DNA of 30,787 bases from Verrucomicrobia bacterium UBA1211 (GTDB taxonomy: Bacteria; Verrucomicrobiota; Kiritimatiellia; RFP12; UBA1067), in NCBI GenBank assembly GCA_002309585.1, contig DBXN01000101.1, positions 12,369 to 43,155 of the forward strand. The letters are read 5' to 3'. Positions 1-8,279 of the stretch are shown piece by piece. The notes beneath the pieces are model-generated. The model did no database searches. It had not been told where the DNA came from and saw nothing but the letters and a program-made list of their open reading frames with translations. The translations under genes were made by a program, and so were the position numbers. Position 1 is the first letter of the stretch, and every line of letters begins with the position of its first letter.

Positions 1-1050
1 GTAGACGAACTCGCGGCGCGTGAAGGTGATGTGGTCGCCGTAGACGCGGACCAGCATCCCCTGCCGGCCGTCCATCGTGCTGCCGTATCCGGCGTTCACC
101 TTGAACGGCTCGTAGGTTTCTGTGGAACCGCCTAAATTCTCGTAACCCATCGGGAGGCGGGATTTGGCGTAATCCCCGCCGGTGTAACGGAGGGAGCTTG
201 TGCCGACCGAGGTGAAGGCGCCCTGCCAGATCGATTTCTCGTGCGTCAGCGTCGTGTGCGAGTGGCCGGAGAAGGCGATCGCGTTCGGGAACGGCGAGAG
301 CGCGCGTGTGGCGCGTCCGTCGTCTTGCCCCCAGGCCCAATCGCCGTAGCAGGTCCCCTTCGGGTGCGGATGCTGGTAGTAGAAGAAAGGAAGTTTCGGG
401 TCGAGGGATTTCGCGTTCGCGGTGAAGAAGGCGTCAATGCCCTCAATGCCGAGCTCCTCCTTGCCCCGGCAGTGGTCGGCTGTCCAATGGCCGCCGATGA
501 AGGCGTATCCCTTGACATCCTTACGGTAAACGGGGGCGTACGCCTCATGGAAAATGCGTTCCCAGTTGCCCTTCTGATCGGTACGGAGGACGTTTTTGGC
601 GCGTTCGTTCTCGTCTGCCCAGATCTTCTTCGCGTAGTCGCCGTAGGTGGCACCCTCGTAATCGTGGTTGCCGTAGACGAAAAGCCGCTCGACACGGCGG
701 CCATCCGGCGCCTTGTCGTTGGGGAAGACCTTGAACCAGGCGTCGGCGACATACTGGAGTTCCTTGACGAGTCCCTTGTCGGCGATGTCGCCGACGATCA
801 TCACCGCATCGGCCCCGTTGTCCCGGAACCACTCAAAGGTGTGGATCAGGGTCGAGGGGTCATGATCCTTCGCGAAACCCTCGCCGGTAGCGGCGAGCCG
901 GACGTGGACATCGCTGACCACACCGAAACTGAGACGCGGTTTCCCCTGCGCGTACTTGCCGTCCGCCGCGCGGAACACCCGGCATCCTCCAAACGCGCCG
1001 AATGAAGCCAATCCACCGATAAACCACCTGCGTGAAACATCCATACCCAT
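1..1050 (-). CDS. Tat-exported calcineurin-like metallophosphoesterase (3' end cut by window)
   Basis: A continuous reading frame of 350 codons runs from the ATG at 1050 off the window start, so the C-terminus is missing. Calcineurin-family phosphoesterases use two metal ions to hydrolyse phosphomono- or diesters. The metal-binding motifs are visible in order: D47-x-H49 (SDVHV), GDIAD (87-91), GNHD (127-130) and GHSH (262-265). The N-terminus has a twin-arginine export motif, SRRWFIGG (6-13), followed by a hydrophobic stretch, so the enzyme probably acts in the periplasm or outside the cell. The start is supported by AAGGGG about 5 bases upstream and a promoter 35 bases further up. A second ATG at 1044 is possible. 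The gene diverges from the surface protein at 1251. Substrate is not predictable. Confidence 0.9.
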   Translation of the reverse strand, partial: MGMDVSRRWFIGGLASFGAFGGCRVFRAADGKYAQGKPRLSFGVVSDVHVRLAATGEGFAKDHDPSTLIHTFEWFRDNGADAVMIVGDIADKGLVKELQYVADAWFKVFPNDKAPDGRRVERLFVYGNHDYEGATYGDYAKKIWADENERAKNVLRTDQKGNWERIFHEAYAPVYRKDVKGYAFIGGHWTADHCRGKEELGIEGIDAFFTANAKSLDPKLPFFYYQHPHPKGTCYGDWAWGQDDGRATRALSPFPNAIAFSGHSHTTLTHEKSIWQGAFTSVGTSSLRYTGGDYAKSRLPMGYENLGGSTETYEPFKVNAGYGSTMDGRQGMLVRVYGDHITFTRREFVY

Positions 1051-1084
1051 TTTTTCCCCTTTCGTTTAATGACACGGTAAAAGA

Positions 1085-1113
1085 AATGTAACACAAAACG
1101 GTCTCTCCGACAA
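1085..1113 (-). promoter_or_regulatory. Putative sigma70 promoter of the phosphoesterase
   Basis: On the minus strand TTGTCG (-35) and TACATT (-10) are separated by 17 bases. Transcription would start near 1078, giving a leader of about 28 bases before the ATG at 1050. Motif match only. Confidence 0.5.
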
Positions 1114-1125
1114 GCCGCAGGGAAG

Positions 1126-1165
1126 GTTAAAAGATCAAAAGGTGAAAGGGTTAAAAGGTCGCGGG
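1126..1165 (+). repeat. Degenerate octamer tandem array, GTTAAAAG type
   Basis: Five consecutive 8-base units can be read: GTTAAAAG, ATCAAAAG, GTGAAAGG, GTTAAAAG and GTCGCGGG. It lies between the two divergent promoters of the phosphoesterase and the surface protein. A second array with the same consensus lies at 25500. Confidence 0.75.
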
Positions 1166-1183
1166 ATTCGCGCAAGTTCCCCC

Positions 1184-1212
1184 TTGTGCGGCCTATATGG
1201 GGATGGTATCAT
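1184..1212 (+). promoter_or_regulatory. Putative sigma70 promoter of the surface-protein gene
   Basis: TTGTGC at 1184-1189 and TATCAT at 1207-1212 are separated by 17 bases. Transcription from about 1219 would give a leader of about 32 bases to the ATG at 1251. It also makes the more upstream in-frame ATG at 1197 untenable, because that codon would lie inside the promoter. Confidence 0.5.
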
Positions 1213-1250
1213 ATTTTTGGTGTTTTGATGCTTGGAATAGGAGGAGGGCG

Positions 1251-4200
1251 ATGTCGAACGTGCTCAGGAGAGATTTGGCTTGTGCGGGTCAATTATCTGT
1301 TCCCGTGGAGAATGGGGTGATGCGCCGTCATTCCGCTGGATGGTCCGTCCTTGCGGCGATTGTCCTGTTCGGTACGCTGGAAACGGCGACGGCTGCCACG
1401 GCCGTGGATTGGCGCGGGGGGGCCGGCGGAACGGAGGAGGCGCCGCTCGACATCTATGACCCGACGAATTGGGGCGGGATAACGCCCTCGAAAAGCTACA
1501 ATCTCAACTTTTGGGTTGATTCGCTGACCTTCCTCACGAACTCGATGGAGGACGCGGCTACCGTTATGGTCGCCGACAACATCAATCCCAATTCGGGTGA
1601 CTTTGTTTTCCTTGGCACGATGTATTTCTACACGTTTGCGAATACTGCGGCAAACGAGACAACCTCCGTCCTTAAAAAGGGCGACTGGATACTGGATTAC
1701 TATTTCCAATTTGGCTATGGGGCGAACAGCCGGATCGCGTTTACGAACGAAACCGGCAATTTGACCGCGAATCTGGCGGGTGACGCTCACATCGCCAGGG
1801 CGCAGGGTTCAACCGTGGAGATCGTGCACAAGTCCGGCGACTGGGCCGTCACCACGAAACACGTGCAGGTGGCCAGCGGTTCCGGATCCACGGCGATCAT
1901 CGCAAAGGAGGGTGGCAATTGGACGGTGGATAACAATTTTGTGATCTGCAAAGGTTCCGGTTCCACGGCGACGATCCTTCACAAGGGCGGTACGTTTACC
2001 GTGGGCGGATATCTCTCCGTGGGTGATTTGGCCGGCGCGAATCTCGCGACGATGATCATCAGCGGCGGTACCGTCAACAGCACCCATTCCGGCGCGTATG
2101 CCATCGTCGGTTCCCAGTCCGAAGGAACGGTCGTTGTGACGAACACCGGCGTCTTTAAGGCGACGGGGGAGTTGCTTGTCGCCAACAACGCCGCCGGCAC
2201 GCTGACGATTGTTGACGGAGGTAAGGTCGAAGCGGCGGGTAGCCTTATCTTCGGTTACAACGCCGGCGGCGGCCAGGGTGTCGTCAACTTGGAGCGTGGC
2301 GGTACGCTCGCCGCGAAAGGCGCGTATTACAGAAACGGCACGTCGTCGATGGCGACGATCCTGTTCAACGGCGGCACGTTCAAGGCCATTACCGACAATG
2401 ACGCCTTCATCGCGGCGCACGACCGGCTCTCCGTGAAGGTTACGGCGAATGGCGGTATCATCGATGCGGCCGGCCATGCGATCACGATCGCGGAGGACAT
2501 CCTTGAGGATGCGGCGTCTCCCGGCGGCGCGATGACGTTCAGGGGCGGCGGCAGCATTACCCTTCTGGGAGCGTACGCCTGCACGGGCGTGACGACCCTG
2601 GAGGTGGGAACCGCCGTGAGCGTGGAGTCTCCGAACACCCTCGCCGCAGGTTTCACCGTGACGTTGCCTTCCGGCACGGAGACCCCGCTGGTTGACGGCG
2701 AGTACAGGTTGCTCACACTTCTTGGCGATGCGACGTTTGACGAAAGCGCGCTCACCGGCCGGGTTCTGCCGGAACGGTGCGAGCTTCGCCTTTCTAAAAA
2801 CAAGAAGTCCATTTACTGCGTCTACGGCAATCCGCCGGCCACCTGGATCGGCGGCGCGAGCGGTAGCCTGAGCGACCCCAACGGCTGGAACAAGGGCGAG
2901 GTCCCCGTAAGCGGCAACTGCGTGATCGGCAACGACGCTCCGGCCACGCTCACGTTGGGTGAGACCTTCAAACCGGAGGCCATCGCTTTCCCGGCGGACA
3001 CCGCGCTCGTCACGATCGAGGGACCGGGGGCCATCACCGGCATATCGGCTATCGTCAATGACTCTCCGTTCCACCACGTGTTCAACTGTCCCGTCACATG
3101 TACGGACGGAATCACGCCGGCGATCACGCGTGGGGAGAATAACTACATGACCTTCGCTGGCGGCATCACGATGTTCAACGCCCCCAAGACCGGCGGCACG
3201 GTCATGGACTATTGGAGCGGGAGTATCACCATTACGACGGACGAAGCCCAGGAGTACCTGTCGAGCGGCGCGAAAAACTACGCGACGCTCGTGCCCGGTA
3301 CGACCTTCACCTTCAAGCAGGGCAGCATGGACCGCATTTGGACGGATGTCGGCACTACGGCCGTTGTTGACCGTCTCGTTTATTACGGTTGTGCGAGGGT
3401 CTCGAACAGCGGCTGGAGTTCGGTTGTGTTTGACAGCGGCAACAGTGTTGTCCGCGTCGGCGAAATCCGGACCGAAAAAGACGCCGTCCTGTTCCACTCG
3501 TATGCCGGCAGCGACATGTTGGGCGGCACGATCATCGCGGACAAGCTGACCTGCGCCACGACGGTGAAGACCGGCGGTAAGTTCCCTTATCCCGTCTTCA
3601 TGCTCAACTGCGGGTTCGTCAACGGCTCGGGTGTCTCCTCAAGCTCGGGATGGAACGGCGAGGGCGTGTGGGCGATCGGTCCCGGCGGTCTTTCCTTCCC
3701 CGATAGCGAAATCTACAACGGGGCACACTTCGAGACGTCGCTCGGCGTATCGATTGAAGGCCGTCCGGCGGCGACGCTGCACTCCTTCGCGGACTGGACG
3801 CTTCAGGCGCATCCGAACGGCCGCGGCGTGACCGCCCTGCAGGTGGGCGGGAACAATGACGGTTACATTGTGATCGACACGAGCCACTACACGGTGGGCG
3901 ATCCGGCCTATGACACGGCGACGAGCCATACGGTGACGCTCGACGGCCGGGTGATGGGTTCGGGTGCCGTGCGCATCGCCGGTAACGGCAAGGTCATCTT
4001 TTCGAACGAATACAACGATTTCTCCAACGGACTGACGATCGCCGACACCGCGACGGTGGAGGTGATGCCGGGCTGCCAGCCCGGGGCAGGGGCGGTCTCG
4101 GTCGGTTCCGGGGCGACCCTGAAGGTCCCGGAGTCCGGTACGGTGGCGCTTGGCGGCGATCTGACGCTGGCGGATTCGGCTGTCCTGGGCTTCAACTTTA

Positions 4201-4463
4201 CGGAAACGTCGGTTGCGCCGGTTCTCGATGTCACGGACAAGTTTGTCACGGCGAGAGGAACGGTGCAGATTGTACTTTCGTCGACGGACGGGTTGTGCCC
4301 GGAACTGGGGAAGTATAATCTTACCTCGGGAGGCTCATTCGGCGGTGTGAAGGTCGTGCTGGCGGGGGATGCGCCGGAGTGGGGTGCGAAGCTGGATGTG
4401 AGAGTGGATGACGGTGATATCGTCCTAGTCATATCGGGCGGTACCTTGTTGTTCCTGCACTAA
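1251..4463 (+). CDS. Secreted beta-solenoid (autotransporter-passenger-like) surface protein
   Basis: A 1,070-residue exported protein rich in Gly, Thr, Val and Ala, of the type annotated as autotransporter-associated beta-strand repeat protein in PVC bacteria. The ATG at 1251 follows a very strong AGGAGGAGGG site. A second candidate at 1320 would give a more ordinary signal peptide (MRRHSAGW plus a hydrophobic core, cleaved after residue ~48). Two modules each open with a W-x-G-G-x-x-G motif, at residues ~54 and ~532. Between residues ~185 and ~250 a repeat of about 25 residues is clear (GSTVEI, GSGSTAII, GSGSTATI, each followed by GG/SG-x-W/F-x-V). No C-terminal beta-barrel, LPxTG or PEP-CTERM signal is present; the protein ends in GGTLLFLH. 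It is probably an adhesin or surface-layer component. The function is inferred from fold type only. Confidence 0.8.
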   Translation: MSNVLRRDLACAGQLSVPVENGVMRRHSAGWSVLAAIVLFGTLETATAATAVDWRGGAGGTEEAPLDIYDPTNWGGITPSKSYNLNFWVDSLTFLTNSMEDAATVMVADNINPNSGDFVFLGTMYFYTFANTAANETTSVLKKGDWILDYYFQFGYGANSRIAFTNETGNLTANLAGDAHIARAQGSTVEIVHKSGDWAVTTKHVQVASGSGSTAIIAKEGGNWTVDNNFVICKGSGSTATILHKGGTFTVGGYLSVGDLAGANLATMIISGGTVNSTHSGAYAIVGSQSEGTVVVTNTGVFKATGELLVANNAAGTLTIVDGGKVEAAGSLIFGYNAGGGQGVVNLERGGTLAAKGAYYRNGTSSMATILFNGGTFKAITDNDAFIAAHDRLSVKVTANGGIIDAAGHAITIAEDILEDAASPGGAMTFRGGGSITLLGAYACTGVTTLEVGTAVSVESPNTLAAGFTVTLPSGTETPLVDGEYRLLTLLGDATFDESALTGRVLPERCELRLSKNKKSIYCVYGNPPATWIGGASGSLSDPNGWNKGEVPVSGNCVIGNDAPATLTLGETFKPEAIAFPADTALVTIEGPGAITGISAIVNDSPFHHVFNCPVTCTDGITPAITRGENNYMTFAGGITMFNAPKTGGTVMDYWSGSITITTDEAQEYLSSGAKNYATLVPGTTFTFKQGSMDRIWTDVGTTAVVDRLVYYGCARVSNSGWSSVVFDSGNSVVRVGEIRTEKDAVLFHSYAGSDMLGGTIIADKLTCATTVKTGGKFPYPVFMLNCGFVNGSGVSSSSGWNGEGVWAIGPGGLSFPDSEIYNGAHFETSLGVSIEGRPAATLHSFADWTLQAHPNGRGVTALQVGGNNDGYIVIDTSHYTVGDPAYDTATSHTVTLDGRVMGSGAVRIAGNGKVIFSNEYNDFSNGLTIADTATVEVMPGCQPGAGAVSVGSGATLKVPESGTVALGGDLTLADSAVLGFNFTETSVAPVLDVTDKFVTARGTVQIVLSSTDGLCPELGKYNLTSGGSFGGVKVVLAGDAPEWGAKLDVRVDDGDIVLVISGGTLLFLH

Positions 4464-4516
4464 CGGGTAGCGCATGAGGTGCTGTAAGGCATGAACGGGA
4501 TGGGGGAGGATGCCAG

Positions 4517-7387
4517 ATGATGGCGGAGCGTTGGTTGAAAGGGTTGGTGATCGGGCTGGGGTGCGCGGGAAGCGTCTTGGCCCAGACGAAGATCGAATCG
4601 GAGAGCGGAACCCTGCTGCCGGCACCGGACGGGAAGATGGCTGGGATCTATACCCAGATCCCAGACTCTTCGGGCGGCGCGATCCTGGCCTACTTCCAGG
4701 AGGGGCGGGGGGTGCAGTATGGGAAGGTTCCCGCCGCCAAGTGGATTCTCTTCTCCTTTGCGACCCAAAGCAACGGGCAGAAGCCGAGGCTTCAGTTGTT
4801 CGACGGTGATACCCATCTGGGCGACGTGGAGTTTCCCGATTCGGGTGATTATCACACAATGTGTCTGCATCTGGCGAAATTCACCGTTCCGGAGGGGGCG
4901 CGGTTACGGATCGTCGCCCCTTCCCTTCCGGTCAATCTCGACTACATGGTCTTTTACAACACCGATCAGCCGCCTGAGTTGCCGAAAGAGTCGGTCATCC
5001 CCGTAGGGACGCTCCGCGAGCGGCTGTTGGCCGGGGATTTCGGGGAGGTCGATGAGATTGTTTTCGCCACGCGGACCCATACGCCCGAACACTGGTACGC
5101 GAATTTCGGGTATTACTGCTACGCGCGGGATTGGACGATCCTGAACCGCCAGGGGCGGCTGGTCGTCTACAACCTCAAGACCCGTTCGTTCCGGGTGCTG
5201 CTGGAGGATCTCGCGGGTGCGGTGCGTGACCCCTGCGTGCATTACGACGGCCGTACGATCCTCTTTTCGTACCGGCCCGGCGATGATGTGCGTTACCACC
5301 TCTACACGATTGCCGCGGACGGAACGGGGCTGCGGCAGCTCACCTCCGGCGACTATGACGACATTGAGCCGACATGGCTGCCGGACGGGGACATCATCTT
5401 TGTCTCCTCCCGCTGCCGGCGGTGGGTGAACTGCTGGCTGACGCAGGTCGCGAACATCTATCGCATGAAGCCGGACGGTTCCGATATCAGGATGCTCTCC
5501 GCCAATATCGAGCACGACAACACCCCTTGGCTTCTGCCCGACGGGCGGGTCCTTTATATGCGCTGGGAGTATGTCGACCGCCGCCAGGTGACCTTCCACC
5601 ATCTTTGGACGATGAACCAGGACGGGACGCAGCATCAGGTCTATCAGGGCAACACCTATCCAAACAGCGTCTACATCGACGCGAAGCCCATCCCCGGATC
5701 CGATGATATCGTGATGATCGACTCGCCCGGCCACGGCCGGATGGAACACGGCGGGTTGCTGACGGTCCTCTCCGCAAAATCCGGACCCGACAACCGCTCC
5801 AACCTGCGCCATGTCTCCAAACGGAACTGTTATGATCCGTGGGCGTTCTCGCCGGAACTTTTCATGGCGACGGACGGTGACGAGGTGTTCCTTTCGAACC
5901 GTGTCGGCAACCAGATTCCGCTTTTCCGCCTTCCCCATATGTTCACGACCTTTGAGGGGCATCGTGACGGTTCGCGCATCAGCGAGCCGCGTCCGCTCAT
6001 GAAGCGTCCGCGTGAGCAGACGGTTGCGGACCGCACCGACCTCACGGCGAAAACGGGCGAGTTCTATTTGGAGAACGTGATGATCAGCCGCAGCCTGCAG
6101 GGCGTGGAACCCGGAACCATCAAGAAGCTGATGGTGATGGAGAGCCTTCCCAAGCCGATCAACTACACGGGTGGGATGGATCCACTCACTTACGGCGGCA
6201 CCTTCACCCTCACCCGGCTGCTGGGCACCGTTCCGGTGGAGGCGGACGGCAGCGCCTATTTCCGAGCTCCCGCGCTGAAGTCACTCTTCTTTGTGGCACT
6301 TGACGGCGAGGGACGCGCCGTGAAACGGATGCAGAGTTTCACGCAGGTGATGCCCGGCGAGCGGCAGGGGTGCGTGGGATGCCACGAGAAGAAAACCGAA
6401 AACACGATCCGCCGCTCGGCCACCGTCTCCAAGGCGTTGTCGCGCGGGCCCTCGGAGATCGATGCCTCCGGTCTCGCCTTTGATGTTCCGGATTTCCCGC
6501 GTGACGTGCAGCCGATTCTGGACCGTTCCTGCGTCAAATGCCACAATCCAGACAAGCGCAGCGGCGGGGTGGACCTCAGCGGCGATCACGGCGTGATGTT
6601 CTCGATGGCCTACTACTGCCTGATCGCGCACAACCAGGTGCTGGACGGCCGCAATTCCGAAACGAGCGATTGGCCGCCCTACGCCCGCGGCAGCGGCGGG
6701 AGTCCGCTGATGGAGAAGATCTCGGGGAAGCATCATAACGTCACCGTCACACCGGAGGAGCGACGCGTCATCATGCAGTGGCTGGACGGGTCCGCCCCGT
6801 ATCCGGGAACGTACGCGGCGCTCGGCTGCGGATCGATCGGCGGCTACATGCAGAACAAGCAGATCATGAACAACGATACCACCCGTGCCGCGGCGGTCGC
6901 CGCGCAGCCGGTTCTCGCCCGCCGGTGTGACACCTGCCACACGGGTGGACGCCGGATCCCGCATACCCTTTCGGACGAGAACGGCATCAGTTTCTGGACA
7001 CCCGACTGGAACGATCCGCGGCTGAAACACTACCATCGCCATCTGCTCTTCAACCTTTCGCGTCCCGAGAAGTCGCTCTATCTGAAGGCGCCGCTCGCGA
7101 AGGAGGCCGGTGGTTTCGGTCTCTGCACGGACAAGGAGGGGAAGGCGGTTTTCGCCTCGACGGACGATCCCGACTACAAGGCGCTTCTGGCGATGATTCA
7201 GGACGGGCATGATGTTCTGGAACGGGTGAAGCGCTTCGATATGCCCGGATTCCAGCCGCCCGGTCCCTATCTCCGGGAGTTGAAGCGCTATGGGGTCCTG
7301 CCGGCGGATGTCGATCCCACCGCGCCGGTCGATCCCTACGCCCTCGACCGAAAGTATTGGGCGCTGGATTGGACGGCGTTGCGGTAA
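4517..7387 (+). CDS. HZS-alpha-like beta-propeller protein with three CxxCH heme motifs
   Basis: A 956-residue exported protein with signal peptide at residues 1-22 and a GGGGGAGGA site before the ATG pair 4517/4520. After an N-terminal beta-sandwich-like region (~25-150) comes a TolB/PD40-type propeller (~165-560) with repeated phrases such as PTWLPDGDIIF, YRMKPDGSD and TPWLLPDGRVLY. The middle and C-terminal parts carry three heme c sites: C619-V-G-C-H623, C672-V-K-C-H676 and C804-D-T-C-H808. This order resembles the hydrazine synthase alpha-subunit middle-domain family, widespread in Planctomycetes and Verrucomicrobia. Most members there are not hydrazine synthases, and no HZS beta/gamma genes are present here. 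A periplasmic redox or sugar-oxidation role is possible. It precedes a DUF1080 gene, a common partner of such proteins. Confidence 0.85.
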   Translation: MMAERWLKGLVIGLGCAGSVLAQTKIESESGTLLPAPDGKMAGIYTQIPDSSGGAILAYFQEGRGVQYGKVPAAKWILFSFATQSNGQKPRLQLFDGDTHLGDVEFPDSGDYHTMCLHLAKFTVPEGARLRIVAPSLPVNLDYMVFYNTDQPPELPKESVIPVGTLRERLLAGDFGEVDEIVFATRTHTPEHWYANFGYYCYARDWTILNRQGRLVVYNLKTRSFRVLLEDLAGAVRDPCVHYDGRTILFSYRPGDDVRYHLYTIAADGTGLRQLTSGDYDDIEPTWLPDGDIIFVSSRCRRWVNCWLTQVANIYRMKPDGSDIRMLSANIEHDNTPWLLPDGRVLYMRWEYVDRRQVTFHHLWTMNQDGTQHQVYQGNTYPNSVYIDAKPIPGSDDIVMIDSPGHGRMEHGGLLTVLSAKSGPDNRSNLRHVSKRNCYDPWAFSPELFMATDGDEVFLSNRVGNQIPLFRLPHMFTTFEGHRDGSRISEPRPLMKRPREQTVADRTDLTAKTGEFYLENVMISRSLQGVEPGTIKKLMVMESLPKPINYTGGMDPLTYGGTFTLTRLLGTVPVEADGSAYFRAPALKSLFFVALDGEGRAVKRMQSFTQVMPGERQGCVGCHEKKTENTIRRSATVSKALSRGPSEIDASGLAFDVPDFPRDVQPILDRSCVKCHNPDKRSGGVDLSGDHGVMFSMAYYCLIAHNQVLDGRNSETSDWPPYARGSGGSPLMEKISGKHHNVTVTPEERRVIMQWLDGSAPYPGTYAALGCGSIGGYMQNKQIMNNDTTRAAAVAAQPVLARRCDTCHTGGRRIPHTLSDENGISFWTPDWNDPRLKHYHRHLLFNLSRPEKSLYLKAPLAKEAGGFGLCTDKEGKAVFASTDDPDYKALLAMIQDGHDVLERVKRFDMPGFQPPGPYLRELKRYGVLPADVDPTAPVDPYALDRKYWALDWTALR

Positions 7388-7411
7388 GGACCCACCCGAG
7401 AGGGGGGGCGA

Positions 7412-7432
7412 ACCCTCAACGATCAACCCTTT
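7412..7432 (+). repeat. Short heptamer array, ACCCTCA type
   Basis: Three 7-base units, ACCCTCA, ACGATCA and ACCCTTT, fill the 61-base gap between the heme protein and the DUF1080 gene. The same heptamer recurs in tandem at 16820-16833. Confidence 0.5.
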
Positions 7433-7448
7433 AATAGGAGGTACCCTG

Positions 7449-8231
7449 ATGAAGATGATAGCACGACTCCTCGCGGCATGCCTGGGCATGTCCGTTCTCG
7501 CGGCGGAGACACCGACTGAGCGGATCGATCTCTTCAATGGAAAGGATCTCACCAACTGGTATGTGTTTCTGAAAGGGCATGGCCGTAGCGATCCGCGTGG
7601 CGTGTTCACCGTGACGAACGGCGTGTTGCGTATCTCGGGATCGGAGCTCGGCTGCATCACCACCGAGAAGGCGTGGCGCGACTATCGGCTCACGGTGGAG
7701 TACCGTTTCACGAAAGGCGCGCCGGACGCGCCCGGCAAATTGGCCCCGGACAGCGGCATCCTCTACCATTCGCAGGGCGCGGACGGCGCCTGGAACGGTA
7801 TCTGGATGAAGTCGTTCGAGTACAACCTCATCATTGGTAAGACGGCCGACCTGATCGTGGTTGTCTCCGACGGCGGCAAGAGCGGTCCCGACTACCTGGC
7901 GACCGCGGAGGTTGACAACCCGAAGACGCGCCGGTGGACACCGGGCGGCGAGCGTCTCTCCCTGAAGAATGGCGGACGCGTGAACAGCCGTGTGGACCGT
8001 CCGGAGTGGCGGAACGCCGCCGATGAGACGGTCACGCCGCCGGAACATCCTTACGGTGAATGGAATACCGCCGTGCTGGAGTGCCGCGGCGACACGGCGG
8101 CGCATATCCTCAACGGTGTGCCGCTCCTGCGCCTTACCGGGCTTTCGCCCGCGGAGGGCCGCATCCAGATCCAGAGCGAAGGGTACGGGTGCGAGTTCCG
8201 GCGCATCGTGCTGGAACCCCTTGGAAAGTAG
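7449..8231 (+). CDS. Secreted DUF1080 (3-keto-disaccharide hydrolase-type) protein
   Basis: A 260-residue exported protein. The DUF1080 domain has a concanavalin-like jelly-roll fold; characterised members cleave 3-keto-glycosides. Diagnostic phrases are visible: LFNGKDLTNW (28-37), the GVFTVTNGVLRISG segment, ITTEKAWRDYRLTVEYRF, SGILYHSQG and a C-terminal GRIQIQSEG. The ATG at 7449 is chosen because TAGGAGGTA lies directly upstream and because it begins a good signal peptide (MKMIARLLAACLGMSVLAA). An in-frame start at 7290 would overlap the upstream gene by about 100 bases and has no signal sequence. Close spacing to both neighbours suggests one operon. The substrate is unknown, though together with the GH-like gene it points to glycan breakdown. 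Confidence 0.88.
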   Translation: MKMIARLLAACLGMSVLAAETPTERIDLFNGKDLTNWYVFLKGHGRSDPRGVFTVTNGVLRISGSELGCITTEKAWRDYRLTVEYRFTKGAPDAPGKLAPDSGILYHSQGADGAWNGIWMKSFEYNLIIGKTADLIVVVSDGGKSGPDYLATAEVDNPKTRRWTPGGERLSLKNGGRVNSRVDRPEWRNAADETVTPPEHPYGEWNTAVLECRGDTAAHILNGVPLLRLTGLSPAEGRIQIQSEGYGCEFRRIVLEPLGK

Positions 8232-8279
8232 TCGGACGGTGGCGGGTTAAGATCGTTTTCATGGAAAGGATTGGGTACG

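Noticed and set aside
241..1005. A 254-codon plus-strand frame over the phosphoesterase
   Set aside because: The minus strand carries all the metallophosphoesterase motifs in one continuous frame.
1197..1250. ATG at 1197 as the start of the surface-protein gene
   Set aside because: It would lie inside the predicted promoter, and the ATG at 1251 has AGGAGGAGGG upstream.
1809..3497. A 562-codon open frame on the minus strand opposite the surface protein
   Set aside because: It has no recognisable domain and an Arg/Val/Asp-rich shadow composition; the plus strand has the signal peptide, promoter and regular repeats.
4517..7387. Calling the heme propeller protein a true hydrazine synthase subunit
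   Set aside because: No beta/gamma subunits or anammox genes are nearby, and the family is broad in bacteria that do not make hydrazine.
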